Source of the DNA: an uncultured Atopobiaceae bacterium
GTDB lineage: Bacteria; Actinomycetota; Coriobacteriia; Coriobacteriales; Atopobiaceae
Direction of reading: 5' to 3'
Assembly: GCA_947625405.1 (NCBI GenBank)
Contig: CANQOF010000008.1
Coordinates: 1 to 64,000, forward strand
DNA length: 64,000 nt
The position numbers and the translations under genes are program-made. The notes under the pieces are model-generated. The model saw only the letters and a program-made list of their open reading frames with translations. It had not been told where the DNA came from and did not search any database. This document shows, in pieces, positions 1-7,828 of the stretch (positions are counted from its first letter, which is position 1; each line of letters opens with the position of its first letter).

Positions 1-153
1 CTCATCAACTCCTTCCTCGCCACCGCCGGCGACTGGCGTGCTCCTATCTGCCAGCTCGCCCTCATCGCCGTGATCACCGTGGTCTACATCTTCTTCATGA
101 AGATCGCCGAGGCGGCGGGCACTGGCGAGATGCCGAGCGAGGAAGAGGCCTAA
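1..153 (+). CDS. PTS EIIC, lactose/cellobiose family (3' end only)
   Basis: The window opens inside this gene, so only the last 50 residues and the TAA stop are visible. They contain a Gly-Asp-Trp-Arg-Ala segment followed by one hydrophobic helix and a short acidic tail. That is how cellobiose/lactose-family EIIC permeases end. The protein would be the membrane channel that transports and phosphorylates a beta-glucoside together with EIIA and EIIB. The ROK-family kinase starting about 190 bases downstream on the same strand fits a beta-glucoside or amino-sugar uptake locus. The substrate cannot be named from this fragment. Confidence 0.7.
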   Translation, partial: LINSFLATAGDWRAPICQLALIAVITVVYIFFMKIAEAAGTGEMPSEEEA

Positions 154-341
154 GGCTTGGGTAGCAGAGATTTCGCGCTCTCTCGGAATCTCTTCTATTG
201 AAAGCGCCGGCTCCTGACCCCGAGCCCGGCGCAGTCCACAGGGAGGGATCTCCGACCAACCCATGCCATCCCTCCCCACCAGCGGCTCCTCGCGCGTGCG
301 GGGAGCCGCTTCCTTGCTCGCGACGATTGAAGGGAACCGAA

Positions 342-1229
342 ATGGCAAAACTGCTGGTGTTTGACGTGGGAGGCAGCGCGATCAAATTCGCCACGTGGGA
401 AGGGGCGCTTGCGTGCGAAGGCTCCGTCGCCGTGCGTGCCGAGCGACTCGATGAGTTCCTAGAGGATATCGACGGGGTGATCCGGGACTCCCTGCCCGTG
501 GACGGCATCGCCTTCTCGCTTCCCGGGAAGATCGATCCTGAAAGCGGCCTCGCGCACACGGGCGGTGCCATCCCGTGCCTCTATGGCGCGAACCTCAAGG
601 CGCATTTCGAGGCCGCTTACGGCGTGCCCGTTTCCGTGATGAACGATGCCAAGTGCGCAGCGCTCGCCGAGCTTGGCTTCGGGGCGCTCAAGGGTGTGCG
701 TGACGCGGTGGTCGTGGTCTTTGGCACGGGCATCGGGGGCGCGCTCATCGTGAACGGCCAGCTCGTGCTCGGCGCGCACCTCATCTCCGGAGAGCTCTCA
801 GTGGTAAACGACAACATCGAGGAGATGGGGAGCGAAACGCAAGAGTTTTGGTACCAATGCGGCATCGACGGGCTGTCGCGTGCCGTGGAGGAGGCGAGTG
901 GCATCCCGGGACTCTCCGGCATCGAAGTCTTTCAGAGGATCGACGAGGGAGATGCGCACGTGGAGGAGGGCCTTCGCTCCTTTTGCCGTCGCGCCGCGTG
1001 GAACCTCTACAACCTGCAGGTGGTGACGGATCCCGAAGTCTTCTCCATCGGCGGCGGCATCTCGAACGAGCCGCGCTTCATCGAGTACCTTCGCGAGGCG
1101 GTGGATGAGCTCGCCGACGTGATCCCGCAACACTTCGAGAAGCCCCGGCTCGTTCCTTGCGAGTTCAAGGCGAGCGCCAATCTCGTGGGAGCCGCCTACG
1201 CGTGGAAACTCCGGGAGGATGCCCACTAG
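342..1229 (+). CDS. ROK-family sugar kinase
   Basis: A 295-residue ROK-family protein. The N-terminus carries the ATPase phosphate-1 motif (DVGGSAIKFA, residues 8-17), and the phosphate-2 loop FGTGIGGA lies near residue 130. A late SIGGGIS motif is also typical. The Cys-x-Cys-Gly-x2-Gly-Cys zinc motif of glucokinase and NagK-type ROK proteins is absent, which is closer to beta-glucoside-kinase-like members. It probably phosphorylates a sugar delivered by the upstream PTS. The ATG at 342 was chosen because AGGGAA lies 5 bases upstream. A longer in-frame start at 198 has no support. Its TAG stop overlaps the stop of the convergent gene in a shared CTAG. Confidence 0.85.
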   Translation: MAKLLVFDVGGSAIKFATWEGALACEGSVAVRAERLDEFLEDIDGVIRDSLPVDGIAFSLPGKIDPESGLAHTGGAIPCLYGANLKAHFEAAYGVPVSVMNDAKCAALAELGFGALKGVRDAVVVVFGTGIGGALIVNGQLVLGAHLISGELSVVNDNIEEMGSETQEFWYQCGIDGLSRAVEEASGIPGLSGIEVFQRIDEGDAHVEEGLRSFCRRAAWNLYNLQVVTDPEVFSIGGGISNEPRFIEYLREAVDELADVIPQHFEKPRLVPCEFKASANLVGAAYAWKLREDAH

Positions 1230-3079
1230 TACTCGAGGAAGCCGAAACGCACGGGGACGAGGTCTCCGTAGTAGGAGACCCACCAGTCGAGATCAGAGCG
1301 CCGGATGTAGCCAAACTCGTCTACCACCACGCCATCTCCGAGGTAGATGCCCACGTGCCCCCATCTTCGGCCCGCGGGCGTGTGGCTGTGCGTGGAGACG
1401 GCGATGCACATGCCGGGGAGGAGCTCGTCGAGGTTTGTCTTGCTGAGCCGGTAGTACATGTCGTTCGCGTCATCGCTCAGGTTGTAGGGCTGGCCGGCGT
1501 TCATGAGCACGATGCTCACCCATCCCGCGCAGTAGCCGTAGCCGATGCTCGGCGTGTTGAGGGCGGCGTTGATGATCGCGCGCTGCCTTCGCGTGAGCAC
1601 TTCCTTCGGCGAGACGGTGAACGAGAACGGCTCCCTGAGCTCGCCATCCACGTAGACGTGCGTGATGCAGCGCCCGCTGTGGAGGAAATTCGTGGCGTCG
1701 ATCGTCGCCGTCCAGCGGTCGCCTTCTTGCGTGGCCTCGTACCACACGAGATCGTCCTGGCCGCCATCCTCCGACCACGTGGGCATGGTGACCGAGCTCG
1801 CGGGCCCCGGGTTCACGATCGAGAGGGTGTAGGTCTTGGGGCCGCCCGCGAGGTAGACGAGGTTTTGGAGCTCGAGCGCACAGGTGGCCTGCGCGACGTT
1901 CACGAGGAGGCCGTTTCCCGCGCGCACATAGGCGTGGGCGGTGTAGGCACGAGCGTAGGCGTGGTCGGCCGCGCGCACGTGCGCGAGGTAGGTGCCGTCT
2001 TCTTGCGGCTCCGCCGGATACCATACGATGTCGCGCTGGTCGTCGGCTCCCCAGACGGGCACCAGCACCTCCGCCACGCCCGTGGCGGAGTGGACGTCGC
2101 CCACGACCACGTCGAACGAGGCGTCTTCCTCGTTCACATTCACGATGGAGGCGGAGGCGCTTGGCGCGGAGACGCTGAACGTCGCCTCGCCGAGAGGCGT
2201 CTCGGTGCCGTCATCTAGGATCGCAAGGGCTTCTACGTGGTAGGCGCCAGGGGCGCTCAACGGGCGGTTTCCCGAGGGGAGGCTCCACGTGCCGTCCGCG
2301 TTCACGCCCGCGCCGAACCACGAGGTGCCCTCCTCCTGCCACCCCAGGGAAACGAGATCCTCGCGCTCGGTTTCGCTCGTGGTGTAGTGGTGCGTGCCGA
2401 TCTCCGCATACGGGTTGAAGAGGCGATAGACCGGTTGGGCCGAATCGGGATCCGAGCGGAACCCGACGCCCTCGGGGCGCCAGCCGACCTCGGAGAGCGC
2501 GTCGTACTCGCCGGAATCCATGGTGTAGAAATGGTCGCCACTCGTGGGGTTGTAGAGGCGATAGACGGGCTCCGCGGCACGCTCGTCCTCGGGCTCGATC
2601 CACGCGACGCCCTCGTAGCTCCAGCCGCTCTGGATGATGCTCTCCGCCTCGCCCACTTCGCTCGTGTAGAGGTGCTGGCCGGTGAAGGGGTTGTAGAGGC
2701 GGTGCACCGCGCCCGCGACTTTGCAATAGCGGGGCACGCCCGGCTCGGAGGGCGTCTCCGGCGAGATGAAGACCGTCGAGGTCCAAGAGCCGTCGTCAAG
2801 CTGCTTGGCACCCCGGCGCACGGCCGCCTCCTCGCCGGCTTCTTCGGCCCACACGTCGAAGACGAGGGAGGTTGCCGACGAGGCGCTCGCGCCCTTGGCC
2901 GCGAGGACGACCTGCTGCTCGTCGGGGGAGACCTCCGCGGTCACGCGCGCAAGCGCTCGGGCTTGCGTGGCATTCTCGGCGCCTTGCGCGAGGACGGGCA
3001 TCGGCGCGGCGAGGACGAGCGTCGCGATCAGCACCGCGGCGCCCCGTGCGTACTTCTTGCTCCGCTTTCTTCTCTCCAC
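1226..3079 (-). CDS. secreted DUF5648 / GBS-Bsp-like repeat protein with NlpC/P60-like peptidase domain
   Basis: A 617-residue exported protein. A GTG start (3079) behind a G-rich Shine-Dalgarno gives a basic N-terminus and a signal peptide cleaved near Ala31. Residues 45-115 resemble a GBS-Bsp-like unit. Residues about 121-260 hold three DUF5648 repeats, each with a YRL(Y/F)NP motif, an H(L/F/H)YT motif and a GW..EG motif. Residues 310-490 hold two more GBS-Bsp-like units. The C-terminal 120 residues look like a papain-fold cell-wall peptidase with Cys517 in a GYCAGW context and His575 in WGHVGIYLG. A role in peptidoglycan remodelling or surface binding is inferred. The repeats probably bind cell wall or glycans. 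Confidence 0.8.
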   Translation of the reverse strand: MERRKRSKKYARGAAVLIATLVLAAPMPVLAQGAENATQARALARVTAEVSPDEQQVVLAAKGASASSATSLVFDVWAEEAGEEAAVRRGAKQLDDGSWTSTVFISPETPSEPGVPRYCKVAGAVHRLYNPFTGQHLYTSEVGEAESIIQSGWSYEGVAWIEPEDERAAEPVYRLYNPTSGDHFYTMDSGEYDALSEVGWRPEGVGFRSDPDSAQPVYRLFNPYAEIGTHHYTTSETEREDLVSLGWQEEGTSWFGAGVNADGTWSLPSGNRPLSAPGAYHVEALAILDDGTETPLGEATFSVSAPSASASIVNVNEEDASFDVVVGDVHSATGVAEVLVPVWGADDQRDIVWYPAEPQEDGTYLAHVRAADHAYARAYTAHAYVRAGNGLLVNVAQATCALELQNLVYLAGGPKTYTLSIVNPGPASSVTMPTWSEDGGQDDLVWYEATQEGDRWTATIDATNFLHSGRCITHVYVDGELREPFSFTVSPKEVLTRRQRAIINAALNTPSIGYGYCAGWVSIVLMNAGQPYNLSDDANDMYYRLSKTNLDELLPGMCIAVSTHSHTPAGRRWGHVGIYLGDGVVVDEFGYIRRSDLDWWVSYYGDLVPVRFGFLEY

Positions 3080-3184
3080 TCGCTCCCCCCCGTCAGAAGT
3101 TTCACCCGCTATCAACGCGACCCTCAAAGCATGACGGAAAGCGCGAGACCGTACAGGGTTGGAAGCTTCCGCTCCTCGCGCCCT

Positions 3185-3281
3185 CTCGGGTTCGAACCCC
3201 TCATGCCGCACGAGAAACAAAAAGCCGGCCCTTTGGGCCGGCCATTTGTTTCTGGTGCGGCGTGAGGGATTCGAACCCCCG
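3185..3281. repeat. 47-bp imperfect inverted repeat mirroring the 3' part of tRNA-Arg
   Basis: The left arm is 3185-3231, the loop TTT is 3232-3234, and the right arm is 3235-3281. By hand alignment 40 of 47 positions pair. The right arm contains the T-arm, the 3' acceptor strand, CCA and the downstream flank of tRNA-Arg. The left arm is a diverged inverted copy of the same sequence, including TTCGAA and GCCGCAC. The tRNA terminator forms the tip of this larger hairpin. Confidence 0.8.
3216..3242 (-). terminator. rho-independent terminator of tRNA-Arg
   Basis: On the minus strand an 8-bp perfect GC stem (GCCGGCCC pairing with GGGCCGGC, loop of three) is followed by a short T-rich run. It starts 10 bases after the encoded CCA end of tRNA-Arg. 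Confidence 0.8.
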
Positions 3282-3329
3282 ACGTTCTGATTCGTAGTCA
3301 GGCCCTCTATCCAGCTGAGGTAACGCCGC
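3253..3329 (-). tRNA. tRNA-Arg (anticodon ACG), CCA encoded
   Basis: The cloverleaf was folded by hand on the minus strand. The acceptor GCGGCGT pairs with ACGCCGC. The D arm is CCTC/GAGG. The anticodon loop CTACGAA gives anticodon ACG, read as ICG for CGN arginine codons. The T arm holds TTCGAAT, and CCA is encoded. The outermost anticodon-stem pair is a C-A mismatch. The gene stands alone between the secreted peptidase-like gene and the Fic-like gene, all on the minus strand. Confidence 0.95.
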
Positions 3330-3436
3330 GTTGGACTTTGAAGTATGCGAGGACGACGGGGGAGTGTCAAGCCAAAGGAGCAGCTCCGCGCCCTCATCAC
3401 ACATCCCGAGCGCCTGTGGCGCGAAAGACATCGACG

Positions 3437-4336
3437 CTATCCCACGTGCCAGTAGCCGCTGCGTCGGCTTCCCACGCGCGTGAGCTTTCCCGCGCGTTGG
3501 AGCTCGGAAATGTAGCGCGCGCACGTGCGTGGCGCCATGCCAAGGGCGTCGGATGCCTCGGCGATGGTCGCCTTCGGTTGCTCGGCAAAAAACGCGAGCA
3601 CGCGCTCGGACTTTCCCGCGGGGGAAATGCCGCGATCAAGGCGCTCGCCAAGCCGCGTGAGCGTTTCCACGAGCGATTCCAGCATGAACGTCACGTAGGG
3701 CGCGTCGTTGATGCGCTTGCGGGATTCCGAGAGGGCCTCTCCTCTCTCGGCTTCGCGTTCCCGCAGGACTTGCTCGAGTTCGCACCAGCGAAGGACGGGG
3801 TTCCATCTCGCGAGCATGAGACGGTGCCAGAGCACGCCCGTGAAATGCGACGCGCGGGAAAACGGCTGGATGTAGTCGTACTCGAAGCGAAAGACCGAGC
3901 TCGCCACGAGCGGGTGGAGGTCGGTCATGGCGTACCAATCGAGAAGTCCCTCAAGGAGATGCGAGACGCGCGCCGCGGGTGCGGGCGTCTCGTCATCGGA
4001 TCCCCCGTCCCGCTCGTCCTTCGTGCGCCACACGTCGAACGAGCCGAGGGAGTCGGCGAGGAACGTGTTGAGGCGCACGAGGTCGGAAAGCGAGGTCGGA
4101 TCGTAGCTCTCGAGCCGTTGGCATGCCGCCTTCACCACCTCGGAGAGGGCCGTGGCTCCCTCGCTTTCCAGCTCGCTCGCTTCGATGAGTTCGCGTAGCT
4201 GCGCTTCGTGGATCTCCCTTGCGAGGGCAAGGTCGCGTGGCGGGACGCGCTCCTCCAGCGAGCCCACAAGCGTGCCCGCCTCGACGCAGAGCCGGGTGAT
4301 GGGCGGGGTGATCGTGATGGGAGGCGCGTAGTCCAT
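3437..4336 (-). CDS. Fic-fold protein with degenerate catalytic motif and C-terminal winged helix
   Basis: A 299-residue protein. The N-terminal YAPPITITPPITRL segment and the run HPLVASSVFRFEYDYI match the framework of Fic-domain proteins. Where an active AMP-transferase has HPFx(D/E)GNGRxxR, this protein has QPFSRASHFTG (residues 157-167). The catalytic histidine is glutamine, and the GNGR phosphate-binding residues are gone, so AMPylation is unlikely. Residues about 238-299 form a winged helix of the kind often fused to Fic domains. It may act as a DNA-binding regulator whose Fic fold is only structural or ligand-sensing. The ATG at 4336 has AGGAG 4 bases upstream. Confidence 0.7.
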   Translation of the reverse strand: MDYAPPITITPPITRLCVEAGTLVGSLEERVPPRDLALAREIHEAQLRELIEASELESEGATALSEVVKAACQRLESYDPTSLSDLVRLNTFLADSLGSFDVWRTKDERDGGSDDETPAPAARVSHLLEGLLDWYAMTDLHPLVASSVFRFEYDYIQPFSRASHFTGVLWHRLMLARWNPVLRWCELEQVLREREAERGEALSESRKRINDAPYVTFMLESLVETLTRLGERLDRGISPAGKSERVLAFFAEQPKATIAEASDALGMAPRTCARYISELQRAGKLTRVGSRRSGYWHVG

Positions 4337-4355
4337 GGCTCCTAGAAGGGCAATG

Positions 4356-4388
4356 GTCGCGGCGCCCGGGGACGTCAGGCGCCGCGAC
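4356..4388. terminator. GC-rich hairpin downstream of the man PTS operon
   Basis: Perfect 11-bp arms (GTCGCGGCGCC at 4356-4366 and its complement at 4378-4388) lie between the end of the IID gene and the start of the Fic-like gene, both on the minus strand. There is no clear T-run, so it may be a weak terminator or an RNA 3'-end stabiliser. Confidence 0.55.
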
Positions 4389-4402
4389 CTTTGGGAGAGT
4401 GG

Positions 4403-5452
4403 TTAGAAGATGCCAACGAGCGCGCCGAGGATGCCCACGGCGAAGAGTCCGACGATGATGGCGATCGGGTTCACGTGCTTCTTGAGCAGCCAGATGCAGA
4501 GGAACGTGAGGAGCAGCGGCAGCAGGCCGGGCAGCAGCTGGTCGAGCACGCTCTGGAGCGTCGTGGTGGTCATGAGGCGGTAGGGGTTGTCGGCGTAGTT
4601 CGCGGGGTCGTTCACGATGGAGAAGCCGCCGTCCACGACGCCCTGGAGCGACTGGATGCCGTTGTGGAACACGTCGAGGCCCATGGGTTCGCCGTTCACG
4701 ATGCCGTTCAGCTGCCCGATCATCGCGATGGCATCGGGGAACTTGTCGCCCACGGCGCCCATATCGGCTTTGCTGAACACCACCGTGCTCATGTCGATGG
4801 ACGTCCACCTCGGGATGAGGACGCCCATGATGAACATGCCGAGGATGGAGGCGCCGAGGGTGATCTTCTGGAGGAGGCCACCCGTGAGGTTCTTGGTGAT
4901 CGAGGCACCCTGTTCATAGCCGAACTCGAGCGTGTACCAGATGAAGAGCATGCGGATGAGGTTCCAGATCACGAAGAACAGGATCGGGCCGAGGATGTTG
5001 CCCGTGAGGGCGAGGGAGGCCGCGAAGGCGCCGAGCACCGGACGCAGCGTGCCCCAGAAGATGGGGTCGCCCACTCCGGCGAGCGGGCCGATCATGCCGA
5101 TCTTCACGCCCTGGATGGCGGCATCGTCCACCTCGCCGCCGTTGGCGCGGTTCTCCTCGAGCGCCATTTCGACGCCGAAGATGGGCGCGGCGCAGTAGGG
5201 GTGCGTGTTGAAGAACTCGAGGTGGCGCTTCAGGAAGGCGCTGATCTCGTCCTTGGAGTGGTAGAGCTTGCGCATCGCGGGGATGAGCGAAAACGCCACG
5301 CCCATGTTTTGCATGCGCTCGTAGTTGAACGAGGCGAGCAGGAACTGGGAGCGCCACCAGACCTTTTTGATGTCCGACTTGTCGATCTTCTTCTCGCCGG
5401 TGTCCGCGGTGTCGATGGACGTATCGACTTCTTGCTTGATCTCGTCTGCCAT
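4403..5452 (-). CDS. manZ: PTS mannose family EIID
   Basis: A 349-residue EIID of the mannose/fructose/sorbose PTS family. It forms the membrane channel together with EIIC. An N-terminal cytosolic stretch contains the family's WWRSQFL..SFNYERMQN motif (about residues 32-50). It is followed by GPLAGVGDPIFWGT near residue 122 and several C-terminal transmembrane helices. It is longer than the roughly 300-residue family norm because of about 25 extra acidic N-terminal residues and a longer insert before the last helices. The ATG is preceded by GGGAGG. It is the last gene of the IIAB-IIC-IID operon, 17 bases after the IIC stop. Confidence 0.93.
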   Translation of the reverse strand: MADEIKQEVDTSIDTADTGEKKIDKSDIKKVWWRSQFLLASFNYERMQNMGVAFSLIPAMRKLYHSKDEISAFLKRHLEFFNTHPYCAAPIFGVEMALEENRANGGEVDDAAIQGVKIGMIGPLAGVGDPIFWGTLRPVLGAFAASLALTGNILGPILFFVIWNLIRMLFIWYTLEFGYEQGASITKNLTGGLLQKITLGASILGMFIMGVLIPRWTSIDMSTVVFSKADMGAVGDKFPDAIAMIGQLNGIVNGEPMGLDVFHNGIQSLQGVVDGGFSIVNDPANYADNPYRLMTTTTLQSVLDQLLPGLLPLLLTFLCIWLLKKHVNPIAIIVGLFAVGILGALVGIF

Positions 5453-5469
5453 GGTGAATCCTCCCTTCC

Positions 5470-6273
5470 CTACTCGTAGTCGTTGAGGATCGCGTCGACC
5501 GGGTCCACGCCCGCGCCACCGCCGCCACCCGCGCTGCCGCCGCTGTTGAATTCAGGGGAGAGCTGCACGTAGACGAGGGCGATCACGACGCCGATGATGC
5601 CGAGGGCCACGAGGCCGAGCTCGGAGAGCGAGGCGAGTGCGAAGCCCAGGAAGAAGAACGGCCACACCTTGCCGGAGGCCATCATGTTGATGACCATCGC
5701 GTAGCCGACGACGACGATGAAGCCGCCGGCGGTGGAGAGGCCCGTGGTGATCCACGAGGGGATGGCCTCGAGGCCCGCCTGCACGGCCTCGGCGGGGATC
5801 GCCATGATGACGCCCGCGGGGATGGCCACGCGAAGGCCCTGGATCATGAGGGCGCCGATGTGGCAGAACTCCACGCCTCCGACGTTGCCCCTCGAGGCGG
5901 CCGCGTCGGCGGCATGGGCGATGCCGACGGTGATGGTGCGCACGAAGATGGTGAGCGCGAGGCCGGCGACGGCCATCGGAATGGCCACGGCTACGGCCTC
6001 CTGCACGTCCATGCCCTTCATGCACACGAAGATCGCGGAGGCCACGCCCGCGAGTGCCGCGTCGGGGGCCATGGCGGCGCCGATGTTCATCCACCCGAGG
6101 GCGATGAGCTGGAGCGTGCCGCCGAGGATGACGCCCTCAAGCGGGTGGCCGGTGACGATGCCGATCATCGTGCAGTTCAGGATCGGCTGGTGGAACTGCC
6201 ATTGGTCGAGAACGGATTCCATGCCCGCGAGAAACGCGACCACGAGCACGAGGATCACAGAGACGAATGCCAT
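5470..6273 (-). CDS. manY: PTS mannose family EIIC
   Basis: A 267-residue polytopic membrane protein of the sorbose/mannose EIIC family. It has the conserved GTLQLIALGWMNIGAAMAPD segment (about residues 52-71) and multiple hydrophobic helices. The C-terminal tail is glycine-rich and ends in acidic residues. It forms the translocation pore with EIID and receives phosphoryl transfer from the IIAB protein encoded just upstream (24-base gap). The ATG at 6273 follows an AAGGGAAG ribosome-binding site. Confidence 0.93.
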   Translation of the reverse strand: MAFVSVILVLVVAFLAGMESVLDQWQFHQPILNCTMIGIVTGHPLEGVILGGTLQLIALGWMNIGAAMAPDAALAGVASAIFVCMKGMDVQEAVAVAIPMAVAGLALTIFVRTITVGIAHAADAAASRGNVGGVEFCHIGALMIQGLRVAIPAGVIMAIPAEAVQAGLEAIPSWITTGLSTAGGFIVVVGYAMVINMMASGKVWPFFFLGFALASLSELGLVALGIIGVVIALVYVQLSPEFNSGGSAGGGGGAGVDPVDAILNDYE

Positions 6274-6297
6274 TGTCTTCCCTTCTCCTTTCTCTGC

Positions 6298-7287
6298 TCA
6301 GATGCCGCGCGAGGGCATAAGTCCGTTGTCTTCGATGAGCTTGAAGAGGTCGTCCGAGCCGCTCGAAGGCACTTGCTTGGTGTCGAAGCTCACCCCCGCG
6401 TCGCGCAGGGCGAAGACGGTCTTCGCGTCGTCCTCATCCATGGCGATGGCCTGGGAGAGCATGGTCTTGCCGGCCTTGTGGGCGAGCGAACCGAAGTTGA
6501 TGTGCTCGATGGGCACGCCGAGGCCCACGAGCGTGAGCGCGTCCTGCGGGTTCTCGAAGAGCACGAGCGCCCTCACGTTGCCCATGCGGGTGTCGTGGTA
6601 GGCCTCGGCGAAGCGTCCAAGCGTCGTGACGTTGGCCTTCACTCCCGGAGGCGCCGCCTCGACGATGAGGGACTTGCGCATGTCGTCGTGGGCGACGTTG
6701 TCGCTCACGACGATGATGCGGTTGCAGCCCACCGACTTCGCCCAGTTGGTGGCCACTTGGCCGTGGAGCAGGCGGCTGTCGATGCGCACGTGGACGATCT
6801 TCATCTGCCCGTCGCCGACCACCGTGCCGGGCGGGAGCATGCCCGTAGCTTGCGCTGGGGCCGCCTCCCGCTTGGCCTCCTGGCCCGGGTCGATGTCCTC
6901 GGGCTTGGTGCGGGTGCCATTTCGGCCCTCCACCACGATGTGGGCGGCGATCTCGCGGGCGGTGTCCATGCCCATGCGCGCCGTGAAGGCCTCGATGAGC
7001 ATCGGCAGGTTGAGGCCGGTCACGATGCACCACTTCTCATGACCGTTGATGGCGGCACTCGCCTGGTTGAAGGGCGTTCCGCCCCATAGATCCACGAGGA
7101 AGAGCACTTCCTCTTGGTTGCTCAGGCTCGCCACCGCCTGGTCGAGGCGCGCCCGGAAATCATCCGGGCCCTCGCCGGGCTTGAGCGTCACGTAGGCCAC
7201 GTCCTCCTGCTCGCCGAAGACCATCGACGATGACATGAGGATGCCCTTGGCAAAGTCTCCGTGGGTCGCCAGAACGATTCCGACCAT
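6298..7287 (-). CDS. manX: PTS mannose family EIIAB, fused
   Basis: A 329-residue two-domain phosphocarrier. The EIIA domain (residues 1 to about 125) has the phosphorylated His9 in ATHGDFA. The EIIB domain (about 162-329) has RIDSRLLHGQV with phosphorylated His175. A linker rich in Pro, Ala and Glu joins them. EIIA takes phosphate from HPr, and EIIB passes it to sugar bound in IIC/IID. The family takes up mannose, glucose, amino sugars or sorbose; the substrate here is not determined. The start at 7287 follows AGGAGG. It is the first gene of the operon and diverges from a GntR-type regulator. Confidence 0.93.
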   Translation of the reverse strand: MVGIVLATHGDFAKGILMSSSMVFGEQEDVAYVTLKPGEGPDDFRARLDQAVASLSNQEEVLFLVDLWGGTPFNQASAAINGHEKWCIVTGLNLPMLIEAFTARMGMDTAREIAAHIVVEGRNGTRTKPEDIDPGQEAKREAAPAQATGMLPPGTVVGDGQMKIVHVRIDSRLLHGQVATNWAKSVGCNRIIVVSDNVAHDDMRKSLIVEAAPPGVKANVTTLGRFAEAYHDTRMGNVRALVLFENPQDALTLVGLGVPIEHINFGSLAHKAGKTMLSQAIAMDEDDAKTVFALRDAGVSFDTKQVPSSGSDDLFKLIEDNGLMPSRGI

Positions 7288-7415
7288 GTTCCGATTCCTC
7301 CTCTCTCTTTCCCTCTCTTGCGAATCGCTGATTCCGGGGTCCTTTACCTCGGTGTTTGCGGATTCGCCCTCTCCTCTTGCCGCGAGTGCTCGCCACGGTG
7401 CGCAGAGCGAGGCGC

Positions 7416-7449
7416 ACCGCCCCATGCTCGGAACCGCCCCATGCTCGGA
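7416..7449. repeat. 17-bp perfect tandem repeat (two units)
   Basis: Two exact, adjacent 17-base units, each ACCGCCCCATGCTCGGA, occupy 7416-7432 and 7433-7449. They lie within the presumed 5' untranslated or promoter region of the man operon. They could be a duplicated regulator site or a slippage product. Confidence 0.85.
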
Positions 7450-7594
7450 GGAGCGAGGCAATCGCGGACGCTCCCATGATTGAAAAAGTCCATACATAAC
7501 AAATACGAAATGACGAGAACCGATGATAATTCATATAATCTCCAAGAAAATTAGAGGGTGAGTTATGAAAGTGCAGGTAAATATGGTCGCTATT

Positions 7595-7609
7595 TATGCC
7601 ATTGGCATA
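7595..7609. promoter_or_regulatory. 15-bp palindrome, putative operator
   Basis: TATGCCATTGGCATA is a perfect palindrome about a single central base. It lies between the divergent man operon and the GntR/UTRA regulator. Position and symmetry suggest a regulator binding site, probably for that GntR protein. The binding itself is inferred. Confidence 0.5.
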
Positions 7610-7828
7610 TAAAATGTCATGATGAGTGAGGGAAATCCGGTACCACGGTCGTTATGAGCACGCTACTGGGCGATGAGTGTTTCGATATGTCACATGAAGA
7701 AATGGTTCGAACGTGGAAACCTCGTGATCAAGGCCTCACAAATAAGGCAATATGTCAAAGCTTATCCGCGAACGGCTTTGCGATACGTGGATGCGAGTGC
7801 TCTATGGACGCGGATCCAGGAGACCGAG

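Larger units (their letters stand above)
7288..7828. promoter_or_regulatory. divergent intergenic control region between man operon and gntR
   Basis: This 541-base stretch is much richer in A and T than its surroundings, especially 7480-7700. It should hold the promoters of both the man PTS operon (minus strand) and the GntR gene (plus strand). I could not assign clean -35/-10 pairs. Distinct elements inside it are the 17-bp tandem repeat at 7416-7449 and the 15-bp palindrome at 7595-7609. A 15-codon frame at 7565-7612 is not convincing as a gene. Confidence 0.55.

Noticed and set aside
7565-7612. 15-codon frame that could be a leader peptide
   Set aside because: It has a weak GAGGGTG site, but no regulatory codon run and no attenuator hairpin; too short to support.
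7673-7828. 52-residue N-terminal extension of the GntR regulator
   Set aside because: No ribosome site at 7673, different composition in an AT-rich control region, and the GntR domain begins directly at 7829 after AGGAG.
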